From a virus, in the IMG/VR virus record IMGVR_UViG_3300013126_000105, positions 1 through 36,328 of that record: 36,328 nt of DNA; one strand, 5' to 3'. The notes under the pieces are model-generated. The model did no database searches. It saw only the letters and a list, made by a program, of their open reading frames with translations, and was not told the origin of the DNA. This document shows positions 14,666 to 21,770 of the stretch, one piece after another. The first letter of the stretch is position 1. Every line of letters begins with the position of its first letter. The translations under genes and the position numbers were made by a program.

Positions 14666-15733
14666 ATGGCTGGAACAACATTCTCACAATTTACCCCAAT
14701 TAGCGTATTCCCTGACACAATAGGCAATGAAAATAAAGTATTGTTGGCAACAGGGGGTGGCACACAATGGGGTGTTGTACCAATTATTGCAGGTGGCACA
14801 GGACAAACAACGGCTCAGGCCAGCCTGGATGCTTTAACATCAGGACACCTGAATCTGACTGGGGTTGGCGCACGAATTCGAGGCGATTTCAGCAACAACA
14901 ACGTTACCAACCGCACAGCATTTCAAACACTAACAACATCAGCAGCCACACACGTGGCATTTGTCCCCAATGGTGCAGTTGCCGGCGGCAGTACTGCATC
15001 CGCTATTGAATTGGAAGACAACACATCATTTTCCACAGGCAACGGATCGGTTCTTCGCATTGAAAACCGCCAAGGGTCAGAATTAAGAATATCATCAACA
15101 GTTCGAGGAACAGGAACGCATCTACCACTAGCATTTTATGTTAACAGCGTCAAATCGCTACAACTAACAACGGTTGGAAGCAACACCGTTGCTGCATTCA
15201 ATACAGGAACTGATACATCAGCATATTCGCAGATCGTGTTAAATTCTGCAGTTGCAGGCGGAAGCGTGCAACTATCATCGTACACAAACAACAGTGCACC
15301 ATATGGGCAACTAACAGCTGGCTCTGCATCAATGCCGATGTATTATGACTTCAACACACACGTCTTCCGGACCAAAACAGGCAGTCACTTGTTGTCAATC
15401 AACTCTTCAGGGGCGGTCGGCGTCGGTGCAAGTGTTTCATACGGTACTCAATACCAAGTACTGATGTCCAATGGTTCATCTGCATCCCCAGTTTGGACAG
15501 ACGCGATCACAGCGTTAACGGGCGCTGGTGGCGGTACAGGGTTGGTACCATTAACCCTCGGTGGTACTGGTATTACAGCTTCATCAACTGACGATTTGAT
15601 TACACAACTTGGTGTTAAAACATACGTACAAAATTACGTTTCAAATTACGCCACTGCAAATATTGGTGCAAAGACAATTTCCACTGCCGCACCGTCAGGT
15701 GGAAATGATGGTGATGTTTGGTACAGAATTTAA
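14666..15733 (+). CDS. Tail fibre-like protein
   Basis: This protein is 355 residues from ATG 14666; MAGTTFSQFTPISVFP parallels the start of the gene at 12951, and AGAGGA lies upstream. An earlier in-frame start at 14621 would lie inside the previous gene. IIAGGTGQTTAQASLDALTS and LTLGGTGITASSTDDLITQL are tail-fibre shaft motifs. The middle (about 90-250) is a beta-rich domain listing Ser/Thr/Asn strands. The C-terminal tag ISTAAPSGGNDGDVWYRI matches that of the fibres at 2220 and 15749. It is part of the second fibre module. Confidence 0.7.
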   Translation: MAGTTFSQFTPISVFPDTIGNENKVLLATGGGTQWGVVPIIAGGTGQTTAQASLDALTSGHLNLTGVGARIRGDFSNNNVTNRTAFQTLTTSAATHVAFVPNGAVAGGSTASAIELEDNTSFSTGNGSVLRIENRQGSELRISSTVRGTGTHLPLAFYVNSVKSLQLTTVGSNTVAAFNTGTDTSAYSQIVLNSAVAGGSVQLSSYTNNSAPYGQLTAGSASMPMYYDFNTHVFRTKTGSHLLSINSSGAVGVGASVSYGTQYQVLMSNGSSASPVWTDAITALTGAGGGTGLVPLTLGGTGITASSTDDLITQLGVKTYVQNYVSNYATANIGAKTISTAAPSGGNDGDVWYRI

Positions 15734-15748
15734 CAGGGACACAAAAAT

Positions 15749-17383
15749 ATGGCACAAACAATTAGATTAAAAAGACAAATCCAATCAGGAGCTTCAGCAG
15801 CTGGAAAAAAGCCAACTGTCGACATGCTTCAGGACGGTGAACTAGCTGTTAACACTGTTGATGGTAAACTGTTTTTGAAAAAGACACCAGCCGCAGGCCA
15901 GCCCGAAATCATCGAAGTTGGAGCTAACCCATTTCCAGATCAAGCCAACAATGCAGGTAAGTTTCTTATAACTGATGGAACGAGTGTATCATGGGCAACA
16001 CCAAACACTGTTAGTGCAGCCGCCATCGACATTACTCAGTCAAACCACGACTTTGAACTTGGTCAAGTTGTGTACCACGACGGGACAAACTATCAGCTTG
16101 CTCGAGCAGATAGTGTACTAACCGCTGACGTAATTGGCATCATCACATCAATCAAATACAACCCTGCTCTACCATCCGGAAAAGAAGGATTTACACTAAC
16201 AACAAGCGGGTTTATAGACTTTGAAAACACAACTCTAAACCCAGGTTGGGTTGCTGGACAAACATACTACCTATCCCCAATTGCTGCAGGAGTTATGACA
16301 CCTGACGAACCAGTTCAAGCAGGCACTATCAACAAACCTCTAATCGTTGCTATATCAAGCACTCGAGCATTCTTCTACAACTGGCGCGGCATTTTCAATG
16401 AAATTCCATATAGTGATATTGATGACTTGTTACCGCCACAAAATGCAAACACAATTGGCATGGTGCTAACATCTGGTTCTGACGGTAATGCCTACTGGGC
16501 CCAAGGAGGGGTTGGTGGTTCAGGAGCGAGCTCTGTAATCAATGTCAATCAGACGTCACATGGGTTTACGGTAGGCAATCTAGTTCGCTACGATGGCTCT
16601 GCTGGCATTCAACGGTATGTATTGGCTCAAGCCGATAATGCAACAAATGCTGATGTTATTGGTATTGTCAGTTCTATTACATCAACTGATGCATTTGCTA
16701 TCACAACACAAGGTGTAATAAACGGTCTTGCTGGACTAACCCCCGGGGCTTCTTACTTCTTGTCTGATGTTGTTGCGGGTGCTTACCAGATAACAGAACC
16801 AATAAACTTTACATCTATCAGCAAGCCTGTGCTGCTGGCAGTAAGTACAACATCAGCACTATTTACAAACTGGCGCGGAATCGCTATATCAACACTGCAG
16901 TACGTGTCTGATGTTGCACCACAATCCGGTCATAGTGGAAAATACCTGTCCACTAACGGGATCTCTACAGTTTGGAACACGCCAGTAACATCATTCAACA
17001 CCCGCACCGGTGCCGTAACACTAACAAGCAGTGATATCACAAGTGCGTTGGGGTATACACCATACAATGGCGCAACAAATCCAAACAGCTACGTTACAGC
17101 TTCAGGCGCTGTAACATCATTTAATGCACGAACAGGCATTGTAACTCTGTTGCTATCTGATATTATTGGCGCTGGTGGTGCACCAATATCATCACCTGCA
17201 TTCACAGGCAACCCAACAGCACCAACTCCAGCAGTTGGTGATAATGATACCAGTATTGCAACCACCGCGTTTGTGCAAACTACTATACAAACGCTTGGCA
17301 AGAACTCCCAAGGCAATAAAACACTATCAACTGCAGCACCATCAGGAACTGGCGCTGCAGGTGATATTTGGTATCAATACTAA
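15749..17383 (+). CDS. Tail fibre protein (MAQTIRLKR family), paralogue of the gene at 2220
   Basis: This 544-residue protein starts MAQTIRLKRQIQSGASAAG and has LQDGELAVNTVDGKLFLKKT, the same attachment module as the gene at 2220. Two long internal repeats (each with NHDFELGQVVYHDGT or SHGFTVGNLVRYDGS, then TTSGFIDFE or TTQGVINGLAGLTPG) match those of the paralogue. Near the end are FNTRTGAVTLTSSDITSALG and SSPAFTGNPTAPTPAVG. The C-terminal tag is ISTAAPSG-like (LSTAAPSGTGAAGDIWYQY). It is followed after 9 bases by the Gly-rich gene at 17393, the same order as the first module. Confidence 0.8.
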   Translation: MAQTIRLKRQIQSGASAAGKKPTVDMLQDGELAVNTVDGKLFLKKTPAAGQPEIIEVGANPFPDQANNAGKFLITDGTSVSWATPNTVSAAAIDITQSNHDFELGQVVYHDGTNYQLARADSVLTADVIGIITSIKYNPALPSGKEGFTLTTSGFIDFENTTLNPGWVAGQTYYLSPIAAGVMTPDEPVQAGTINKPLIVAISSTRAFFYNWRGIFNEIPYSDIDDLLPPQNANTIGMVLTSGSDGNAYWAQGGVGGSGASSVINVNQTSHGFTVGNLVRYDGSAGIQRYVLAQADNATNADVIGIVSSITSTDAFAITTQGVINGLAGLTPGASYFLSDVVAGAYQITEPINFTSISKPVLLAVSTTSALFTNWRGIAISTLQYVSDVAPQSGHSGKYLSTNGISTVWNTPVTSFNTRTGAVTLTSSDITSALGYTPYNGATNPNSYVTASGAVTSFNARTGIVTLLLSDIIGAGGAPISSPAFTGNPTAPTPAVGDNDTSIATTAFVQTTIQTLGKNSQGNKTLSTAAPSGTGAAGDIWYQY

Positions 17384-17392
17384 GAGGCACAA

Positions 17393-18238
17393 ATGGCTAC
17401 TAAAACATTTGTTAGTGATGGAACAGCACACCGTGAAGCAAAAAGCATTTGGGTCAGTGACGGCACAATCTGGCGGGACATCAAGCGCGCTTGGGTCAGT
17501 GACGGCACAGCCTGGCGGCTAGTGTTTGTTAAAACAATCAATTTAGTTATATCATCTAACACACAGAACTACAACATTTTAACCGCTGCCCAAGCTCTGT
17601 ACGGCACGATAACAACACCTGTTAACATTAATCTAACAGTTAATTCTAGTGTGATTGTCGGATCATCATATACAGTATCTGGCGTCAACCAGAATAAAGT
17701 GCAATCAGTGGCATCACCTGCAATGGTCAGTGGCACATTCCCCGCTGGGTCAACGTTGACCATAACTGTCAACTCGGGGGCATACATTGTTGGAGCAGGC
17801 GGACAGGGTGGATCATATGGCACGCCAACAAGTGGTGCAAGAGGAACCCGTTGGGCAGGTGGTGATGCATTATCTGTATCTCTTCCAACAACCATATACA
17901 ATTATGGAACAATTGCGGGTGGCGGCGGTGGAGGCGCTGGCGGTGATGGAGCAGGCGACAACTCTGTGGCTGGTGGCGGTGGTGCAGGTTACCCGGGCGG
18001 CCAAGGTGGGTTTGGATACGGATGTGGTACCTGGGGCGCAAATGGAACACTAACAGTAGGTGGTAACGGCAGTTGTCAAAGTATATACCCAGCCAAGGGT
18101 GGCAATTTGGGAGTAGCTGGCCAATACGGCGGGAACTTCTATAGCACTGGCGTTGTCGGTCAACCTGGTGCGTATATTGTGGGCGCAAGCAATGTCACAT
18201 GGGCTGCGGCTGGTACACGACTAGGGGTAGCAGTATGA
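17393..18238 (+). CDS. Gly-rich receptor-binding adhesin-like protein, paralogue of the gene at 3741
   Basis: This 281-residue protein starts with repeats of the type WVSDGTIWRDIKRAWVSDG, common in phage tail-tip proteins. A beta domain (about 45-130) is followed by Gly-rich blocks (about 131-255; GAGGQGGSYG, AGGGGGGAGGDGAGD, GGGGAGYPGGQGGFGYG) and the C-terminal SNVTWAAAGTRLGVAV, which also closes the gene at 3741. The loops between the Gly blocks differ between the two copies, as expected for host-range determinants. Its stop overlaps the next start as ATGA. Confidence 0.64.
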   Translation: MATKTFVSDGTAHREAKSIWVSDGTIWRDIKRAWVSDGTAWRLVFVKTINLVISSNTQNYNILTAAQALYGTITTPVNINLTVNSSVIVGSSYTVSGVNQNKVQSVASPAMVSGTFPAGSTLTITVNSGAYIVGAGGQGGSYGTPTSGARGTRWAGGDALSVSLPTTIYNYGTIAGGGGGGAGGDGAGDNSVAGGGGAGYPGGQGGFGYGCGTWGANGTLTVGGNGSCQSIYPAKGGNLGVAGQYGGNFYSTGVVGQPGAYIVGASNVTWAAAGTRLGVAV

Positions 18239-18414
18239 ACGAATATCAATTTATTAGAGATGATGATGGTATAATCAGAAGTGTGCAGCACATACCAACA
18301 GCATCGGTTATTTTCTTTATGGATTTGGTTACAGATCAACCAAATACATCACTAGAATATGAAGCATATCGTGAATGGTTGCTACAAGGCAACACGCCTG
18401 CGTATCCAGATTAA
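18235..18414 (+). CDS. Small tail-fibre accessory protein
   Basis: This 59-residue protein starts at ATG 18235 in an ATGA overlap with the Gly-rich gene. Its end, YEAYREWLLQGNTPAYPD, follows the YxxWLxxGNTPxPxD pattern found in small proteins encoded after phage fibre genes. It may help fold or attach the adhesin, which is inference from position. It is the last gene of the second tail module; the regulatory gap before gp32 follows. Confidence 0.55.
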   Translation: MNEYQFIRDDDGIIRSVQHIPTASVIFFMDLVTDQPNTSLEYEAYREWLLQGNTPAYPD

Positions 18415-18430
18415 TGGTCAGCCACCAAAG

Positions 18431-18459
18431 TTGACACATAAATAAGAATATGGGATAAT
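18431..18459 (+). promoter_or_regulatory. Distal sigma70-like promoter of gp32 with embedded late box
   Basis: TTGACA (18431-18436) and GATAAT (18454-18459) are separated by 17 bases. CATAAATA (18437-18444), a late-type box, lies inside the spacer, so this site could be read by both early and late RNA polymerase. Transcripts would carry the structured leader at 18482-18526. Confidence 0.6.
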
Positions 18460-18477
18460 ATCTTCGGGTGTTATCCC
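18452..18477 (+). terminator. 11-bp hairpin with cUUCGg tetraloop
   Basis: GGGATAATATC and GGTGTTATCCC pair over all 11 positions (two G-U pairs) around a UUCG loop closed by C-G, an exceptionally stable tetraloop common in T4 RNA hairpins. No U-run follows. It overlaps the -10 box of the distal promoter, so only read-through RNA from the tail genes contains it in full. Likely a 3'-end or terminator of the tail transcript. Confidence 0.65.
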
Positions 18478-18481
18478 AGAT

Positions 18482-18526
18482 AGAGGCTGAGAGGCAGCCT
18501 AAATTTAGGGTAATTCCTAAACCTCT
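18482..18526 (+). promoter_or_regulatory. Possible RNA pseudoknot upstream of gp32
   Basis: AGGCTG (18484-18489) pairs with CAGCCT (18495-18500). The 5-base loop AGAGG (18490-18494) is fully complementary to CCTCT (18522-18526), which allows an H-type pseudoknot. Between them TTTAGG/CCTAAA (18504-18509/18516-18521) forms a second hairpin. Alternatively CCTCT can pair with AGAGG at 18482-18486. An AU-rich, apparently unstructured stretch runs from here to the gp32 start. T4 gp32 represses its own mRNA from such a pseudoknot; the same role here is inference. Confidence 0.45.
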
Positions 18527-18527
18527 G

Positions 18528-18556
18528 TTGTATTATTTTTAGACAAGCAGTATAAT
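18528..18556 (+). promoter_or_regulatory. Proximal sigma70-like promoter of gp32
   Basis: TTGTAT (18528-18533), a 17-base spacer and TATAAT (18551-18556). Transcripts would begin near 18563, omit the possible pseudoknot, and have a short AU-rich leader with AGGAGA before the start. Confidence 0.65.
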
Positions 18557-18601
18557 AATTGAAGTATTAGACAAATCAGACAATCATTAGGAGAAAATAT
18601 T

Positions 18602-19567
18602 ATGTCAAAAATGTCCCTAGCAGCACTAAAAGGTGCTTTCAGCAACGAACAAACCCCACGCGAAGGCGGTTCCAGCAATAACAACTACTACCCATTCTGG
18701 GATATGCAAGTCGGTCAACGAGCAGTAATCCGATTTCTGCCTGATCTTAACGAAAACAATCCTCGTGGCTTTCTCGTTGAACGCGTATCTCACAATCTTG
18801 AGGTTAATGGTCAACGCCGTACTGTCCCCTGCCTGAGCATGTATGAAGAAGACTGCCCAGTCTGTAAGGTCAGCCAAGACTATTACAAGGCAAAGGATGA
18901 CGTGAACGGTAAGAAGTATTGGCGCAAGCGTCAGTACATTGCACAAGCAATCATCGTTGAAGATCCACTGCCAGCAAACGAAGAAACTGGTAGTAACTAC
19001 GAAGGTCAAGTTAAGGCAATCAGCCTGGGCTTCCAAATTTACAACATCATCAAGGAAGCATTCGGTTCTGATGAACTGGAAGCGATTCCATACGACTTCT
19101 CTGAAGGGTATGACTTCATCATCAAGAAGACAGAGCAAGGTCAATATGCATCATATGCTGTTGGTACTAAGTTTGCCAACAAGCAACGCGCTCTGACAGA
19201 TGAAGAACTGGCTGCAGCAGAAGAAGGTATGATCGATCTTGCAACCCTGCTCCCAGCAAATCCTGGTGAAGAACGTGTTCGTCAAATGTTGAATGCCGAC
19301 CTCAATGGTGAAGAACTGGAAGAAGGTTCTGGTCGTCCTTCCCGTAAGGCAAAGAATGATGACGATGATGAAGAATTCGTCCCAAAGAAGCCAGCAGCCA
19401 AGCCAGCCAAGGTTGTTGATGAAGACGAGGAAGAAGACGAAGCTCCTGCTCCAAAGAAGGCAGCACCAGCAGCCAAGCCAGCTCCAAAGGCAGCCGCTAG
19501 TGAAGATGATGACGCATCAGTTGATGACATGCTCGCAGCCATTCGTGCTCGTCGAGCAGGCAAGTAA
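18602..19567 (+). CDS. 32: Single-stranded DNA-binding protein gp32
   Basis: The T4-type gp32 coats single-stranded DNA and organises replication and recombination proteins. This 321-residue protein has the zinc site at the T4 positions: His64 and Cys77 (H-x12-C), then Cys85 and Cys88 (CPVC). The OB-fold core runs to about residue 215. The C-terminal part (240-321) is Asp/Glu-rich with Lys/Ala/Pro linkers, ending in DDMLAAIRARRAGK; in T4 the acidic tail recruits partner proteins. The tail is longer than in T4. AGGAGA precedes ATG 18602. Two promoters and a possible autoregulatory RNA lie upstream; uvsX follows. Confidence 0.95.
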   Translation: MSKMSLAALKGAFSNEQTPREGGSSNNNYYPFWDMQVGQRAVIRFLPDLNENNPRGFLVERVSHNLEVNGQRRTVPCLSMYEEDCPVCKVSQDYYKAKDDVNGKKYWRKRQYIAQAIIVEDPLPANEETGSNYEGQVKAISLGFQIYNIIKEAFGSDELEAIPYDFSEGYDFIIKKTEQGQYASYAVGTKFANKQRALTDEELAAAEEGMIDLATLLPANPGEERVRQMLNADLNGEELEEGSGRPSRKAKNDDDDEEFVPKKPAAKPAKVVDEDEEEDEAPAPKKAAPAAKPAPKAAASEDDDASVDDMLAAIRARRAGK

Positions 19568-19591
19568 CAGGTCGTAAACGCATCATAACAC

Positions 19592-19623
19592 GCTCTGTTC
19601 TGGTTCCATAACTGGAACAGAGC
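19592..19623 (+). terminator. 9-bp hairpin between gp32 and uvsX
   Basis: GCTCTGTTC (19592-19600) and GAACAGAGC (19615-19623) pair perfectly with a 14-base loop. It lies 25 bases after the gp32 stop and 20 before the uvsX start. With no U-run it may only partly terminate or may protect the abundant gp32 message. Confidence 0.5.
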
Positions 19624-19642
19624 ACTTCATTGGAGATATCAC

Positions 19643-20722
19643 ATGGCAACAAATAACTTTCTAAAAACCTTCCAGAAAGAACTGGAAGGCATCGATGGTA
19701 TCGGCACATCGTCACAACCACCACGCTACTGGTATTCATTCGGCAACTATGTACTGAATAAGATCATGTCCGGCAGCTTCAACAACGGGGTTCCACAAGG
19801 CCGCATTACATCAATCGCTGGATCGTCAGGTGCGGGTAAGTCATTTTTGGCAGCAAACCTTGTTAAGTCAGCACAAGATGCTGGTGCTATCATTCTGGTT
19901 GTTGACAGTGAGAACGCTCTTGACGATGACTTTATGGGTAAGATTGGTGTAGACGTGGATAACGACTACTTCTACGCTGCTGTCACCACTGTGCCACAAG
20001 TAACAAAAGTTGTATCATCATTCCTGAAAGGTTACAAGGCTGAAAATGGAACGGATGAAAATGCGCCTCAAGCGTTCATCTTGATCGATAGTCTTGATAT
20101 GTTGATGACGGAAACAGAACTCGATCACTACGACAAGGGCAACCAAAAGGGTGATCAAGGTCAGCGCAACAAGCAACTCAAGCAAATGCTTCGTACATTC
20201 GTTCAAGACGTCAAGAACCTCAACGTCACTCTTGTATTCACTAGTCAGGTGTATAAGAACCAGGATGTGATGAATGGTGAAGGGTTGTGGATTGTCAGCG
20301 ATGCTGTCAAGTATTCTGCGTCCCAAATCATTCTACTATCCAAGCTCAAGTTGAAGGACAAGGAGGCTGGCGAGGTCGCTGGTATTCGTATGAAGTGCGA
20401 AGGATACAAAACACGCTTCACCAAACCGTTCCAAAGCGTCGTGGTTGAAGTTCCATATGATACTGGAATGGACCCATATTCTGGCTTACTAGAAGTTGCG
20501 ATCAGCCTTGGTGTGGTAGAGAAGAAAGGTGCTCGCTATGCTCTGAAAGGTGCTGATGACAGTTGGTACGCCAAGGACATTGAAAAGTATGGCAAACAAA
20601 TCATTGAAGCTTGTGAAGCGGTGAGTGCTGATGCACGTCTGACTGCTGAAGAAGTGGAGATCGATATGTCCGAAAATGAAACAGCAAAATCACGCCGCAA
20701 AGCAAAAGCAACAGAAGAATAA
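19643..20722 (+). CDS. uvsX: UvsX RecA-like recombinase
   Basis: A strand-exchange ATPase for recombination-dependent replication and repair. The 359 residues compare with 391 in T4. Walker A is GSSGAGKS (60-67) and Walker B AFILIDSLDML (near 150). The segment NVTLVFTSQVYKNQD resembles the DNA-binding loop region of RecA family members, and the core ends with FQSVVVEVPYDTGMDPYSGL. The C-terminus is charged (ETAKSRRKAKATEE). GGAG precedes the start. Its mediator UvsY and helicase UvsW lie downstream in the same run, so the recombination genes are clustered. Confidence 0.95.
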   Translation: MATNNFLKTFQKELEGIDGIGTSSQPPRYWYSFGNYVLNKIMSGSFNNGVPQGRITSIAGSSGAGKSFLAANLVKSAQDAGAIILVVDSENALDDDFMGKIGVDVDNDYFYAAVTTVPQVTKVVSSFLKGYKAENGTDENAPQAFILIDSLDMLMTETELDHYDKGNQKGDQGQRNKQLKQMLRTFVQDVKNLNVTLVFTSQVYKNQDVMNGEGLWIVSDAVKYSASQIILLSKLKLKDKEAGEVAGIRMKCEGYKTRFTKPFQSVVVEVPYDTGMDPYSGLLEVAISLGVVEKKGARYALKGADDSWYAKDIEKYGKQIIEACEAVSADARLTAEEVEIDMSENETAKSRRKAKATEE

Positions 20723-20730
20723 AGGCTGAT

Positions 20731-21315
20731 ATGATGGATTATGAAGAAGATGACATCATTGAGTACGATGATGAAACCAAAAAAGTTCAACGGTTATTTG
20801 TTGAACGTGATGAAGCGTATGTAAATGCAACACAGGACATTGTTAATGTCATTGGACCGACTGTGCTTGAGGCATTGTATGAGGTATTTGAAGTCCCTCA
20901 AGATGCTGTCAGGTGGTTGGACTTCCAATCTACCGACAACCTGTTGATTGTTATTTGCAGCATCAAGTATAATCCATCTATTAGCATTCCTGAGTTCATA
21001 AAGCGGACACGGGAAGCCATCGAACATGTTGAAAATGAGGTTGAGCAACCAGTTCGTATCGGTATTCCATACGAACTGGTTTTATCTGATCCGGAAGAAA
21101 TCGTGGATTTTATTTACGCATTGGTCGAAAGTCATCAAACTGGTGGTCCAACATTGATTGAACATCTGGAGGCCGAAACTGAGCTATCGGAAACTACAGT
21201 GCATCACGTTCCGATTGCAATAGACGCTGGGGAGTTTAACCCAGCAGAACTAACACTTGAACAAAAGCAACAATTGTTGATATTCCAACACCACACAAAG
21301 GACAAACTGCATTGA
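20731..21315 (+). CDS. Unrecognised acidic protein between uvsX and uvsY
   Basis: I do not recognise this 194-residue protein. The first ~18 residues are highly acidic (EEDDIIEYDDETKK). A mixed alpha/beta core (about 25-140) contains WLDFQSTDNLLIVICSIKY and PVRIGIPYELVLSDPEEIVD, and the C-terminus is helical and Gln-rich. No membrane segment or catalytic motif is evident. Its stop overlaps the uvsY start as TTGA, so it is translationally coupled to a recombination mediator; a role in DNA metabolism is plausible but unproven. Confidence 0.7.
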   Translation: MMDYEEDDIIEYDDETKKVQRLFVERDEAYVNATQDIVNVIGPTVLEALYEVFEVPQDAVRWLDFQSTDNLLIVICSIKYNPSISIPEFIKRTREAIEHVENEVEQPVRIGIPYELVLSDPEEIVDFIYALVESHQTGGPTLIEHLEAETELSETTVHHVPIAIDAGEFNPAELTLEQKQQLLIFQHHTKDKLH

Positions 21316-21770
21316 GCCGCATTCCCGATTTAGGCAAAAACTTTGAGAAATTGCCTGACATTTTGGCTGAATATGATGAGCATCTTGTGAATGCCCAGGA
21401 ACGGCTATCCATCAAAGGCAAGATGATCGAGGAAGCGTTGAAGGAGCAAGCTGCATGGCCAATCTTTTATGATGAGAAACGCCGGGAACTAAACACTCTC
21501 GTCAAATATCTGGACAGCAAAGTGAATGCAGTTCGGGGAAGATTGACGCGAGCATACACCGAAAACTATTCTCGTGAGTTGTCCGATCGGCTCAAGGACA
21601 AATATATTGACAATGAAGATGAATATCTGTCTATGAATGAGATTTATCTTGAGATCTATGAGATTGCTGAAAAATATGAAGCAGTGGTAGAGGCATTCAA
21701 GGTTCGTGGATTTGCTTTGCGTGATATTACTCAATTGCGCATTGCACAAATGCATCAGGGTGTTCTATGA
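21312..21770 (+). CDS. uvsY: UvsY-like recombination mediator (TTG start)
   Basis: UvsY loads UvsX onto gp32-covered DNA. This protein has 152 residues (T4: 137), is almost entirely helical, and ends with AFKVRGFALRDITQLRIAQM, matching the T4 UvsY ending that contains IKSRGFAIKHIQDMR. The N-terminal part (LVNAQERLSIKGKMIEEAL) corresponds to the helical core that forms hexamers. The start is TTG 21312, overlapping the previous stop, with AAAGGA about 9 bases upstream. It overlaps uvsW by ATGA. The position between uvsX and uvsW supports the call. Confidence 0.82.
   Translation: MSRIPDLGKNFEKLPDILAEYDEHLVNAQERLSIKGKMIEEALKEQAAWPIFYDEKRRELNTLVKYLDSKVNAVRGRLTRAYTENYSRELSDRLKDKYIDNEDEYLSMNEIYLEIYEIAEKYEAVVEAFKVRGFALRDITQLRIAQMHQGVL

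Noticed and set aside
18415-18600. tRNA or other stable RNA gene in the largest gap
   Set aside because: Several stems exist, but no cloverleaf, no T-loop GTTCRA and no CCA end; promoter and leader elements explain the structure.
19592-19623. Classical rho-independent terminator between gp32 and uvsX
   Set aside because: The stem is perfect but the loop is 14 bases and no U-run follows, so I list it only as a possible terminator of moderate confidence.
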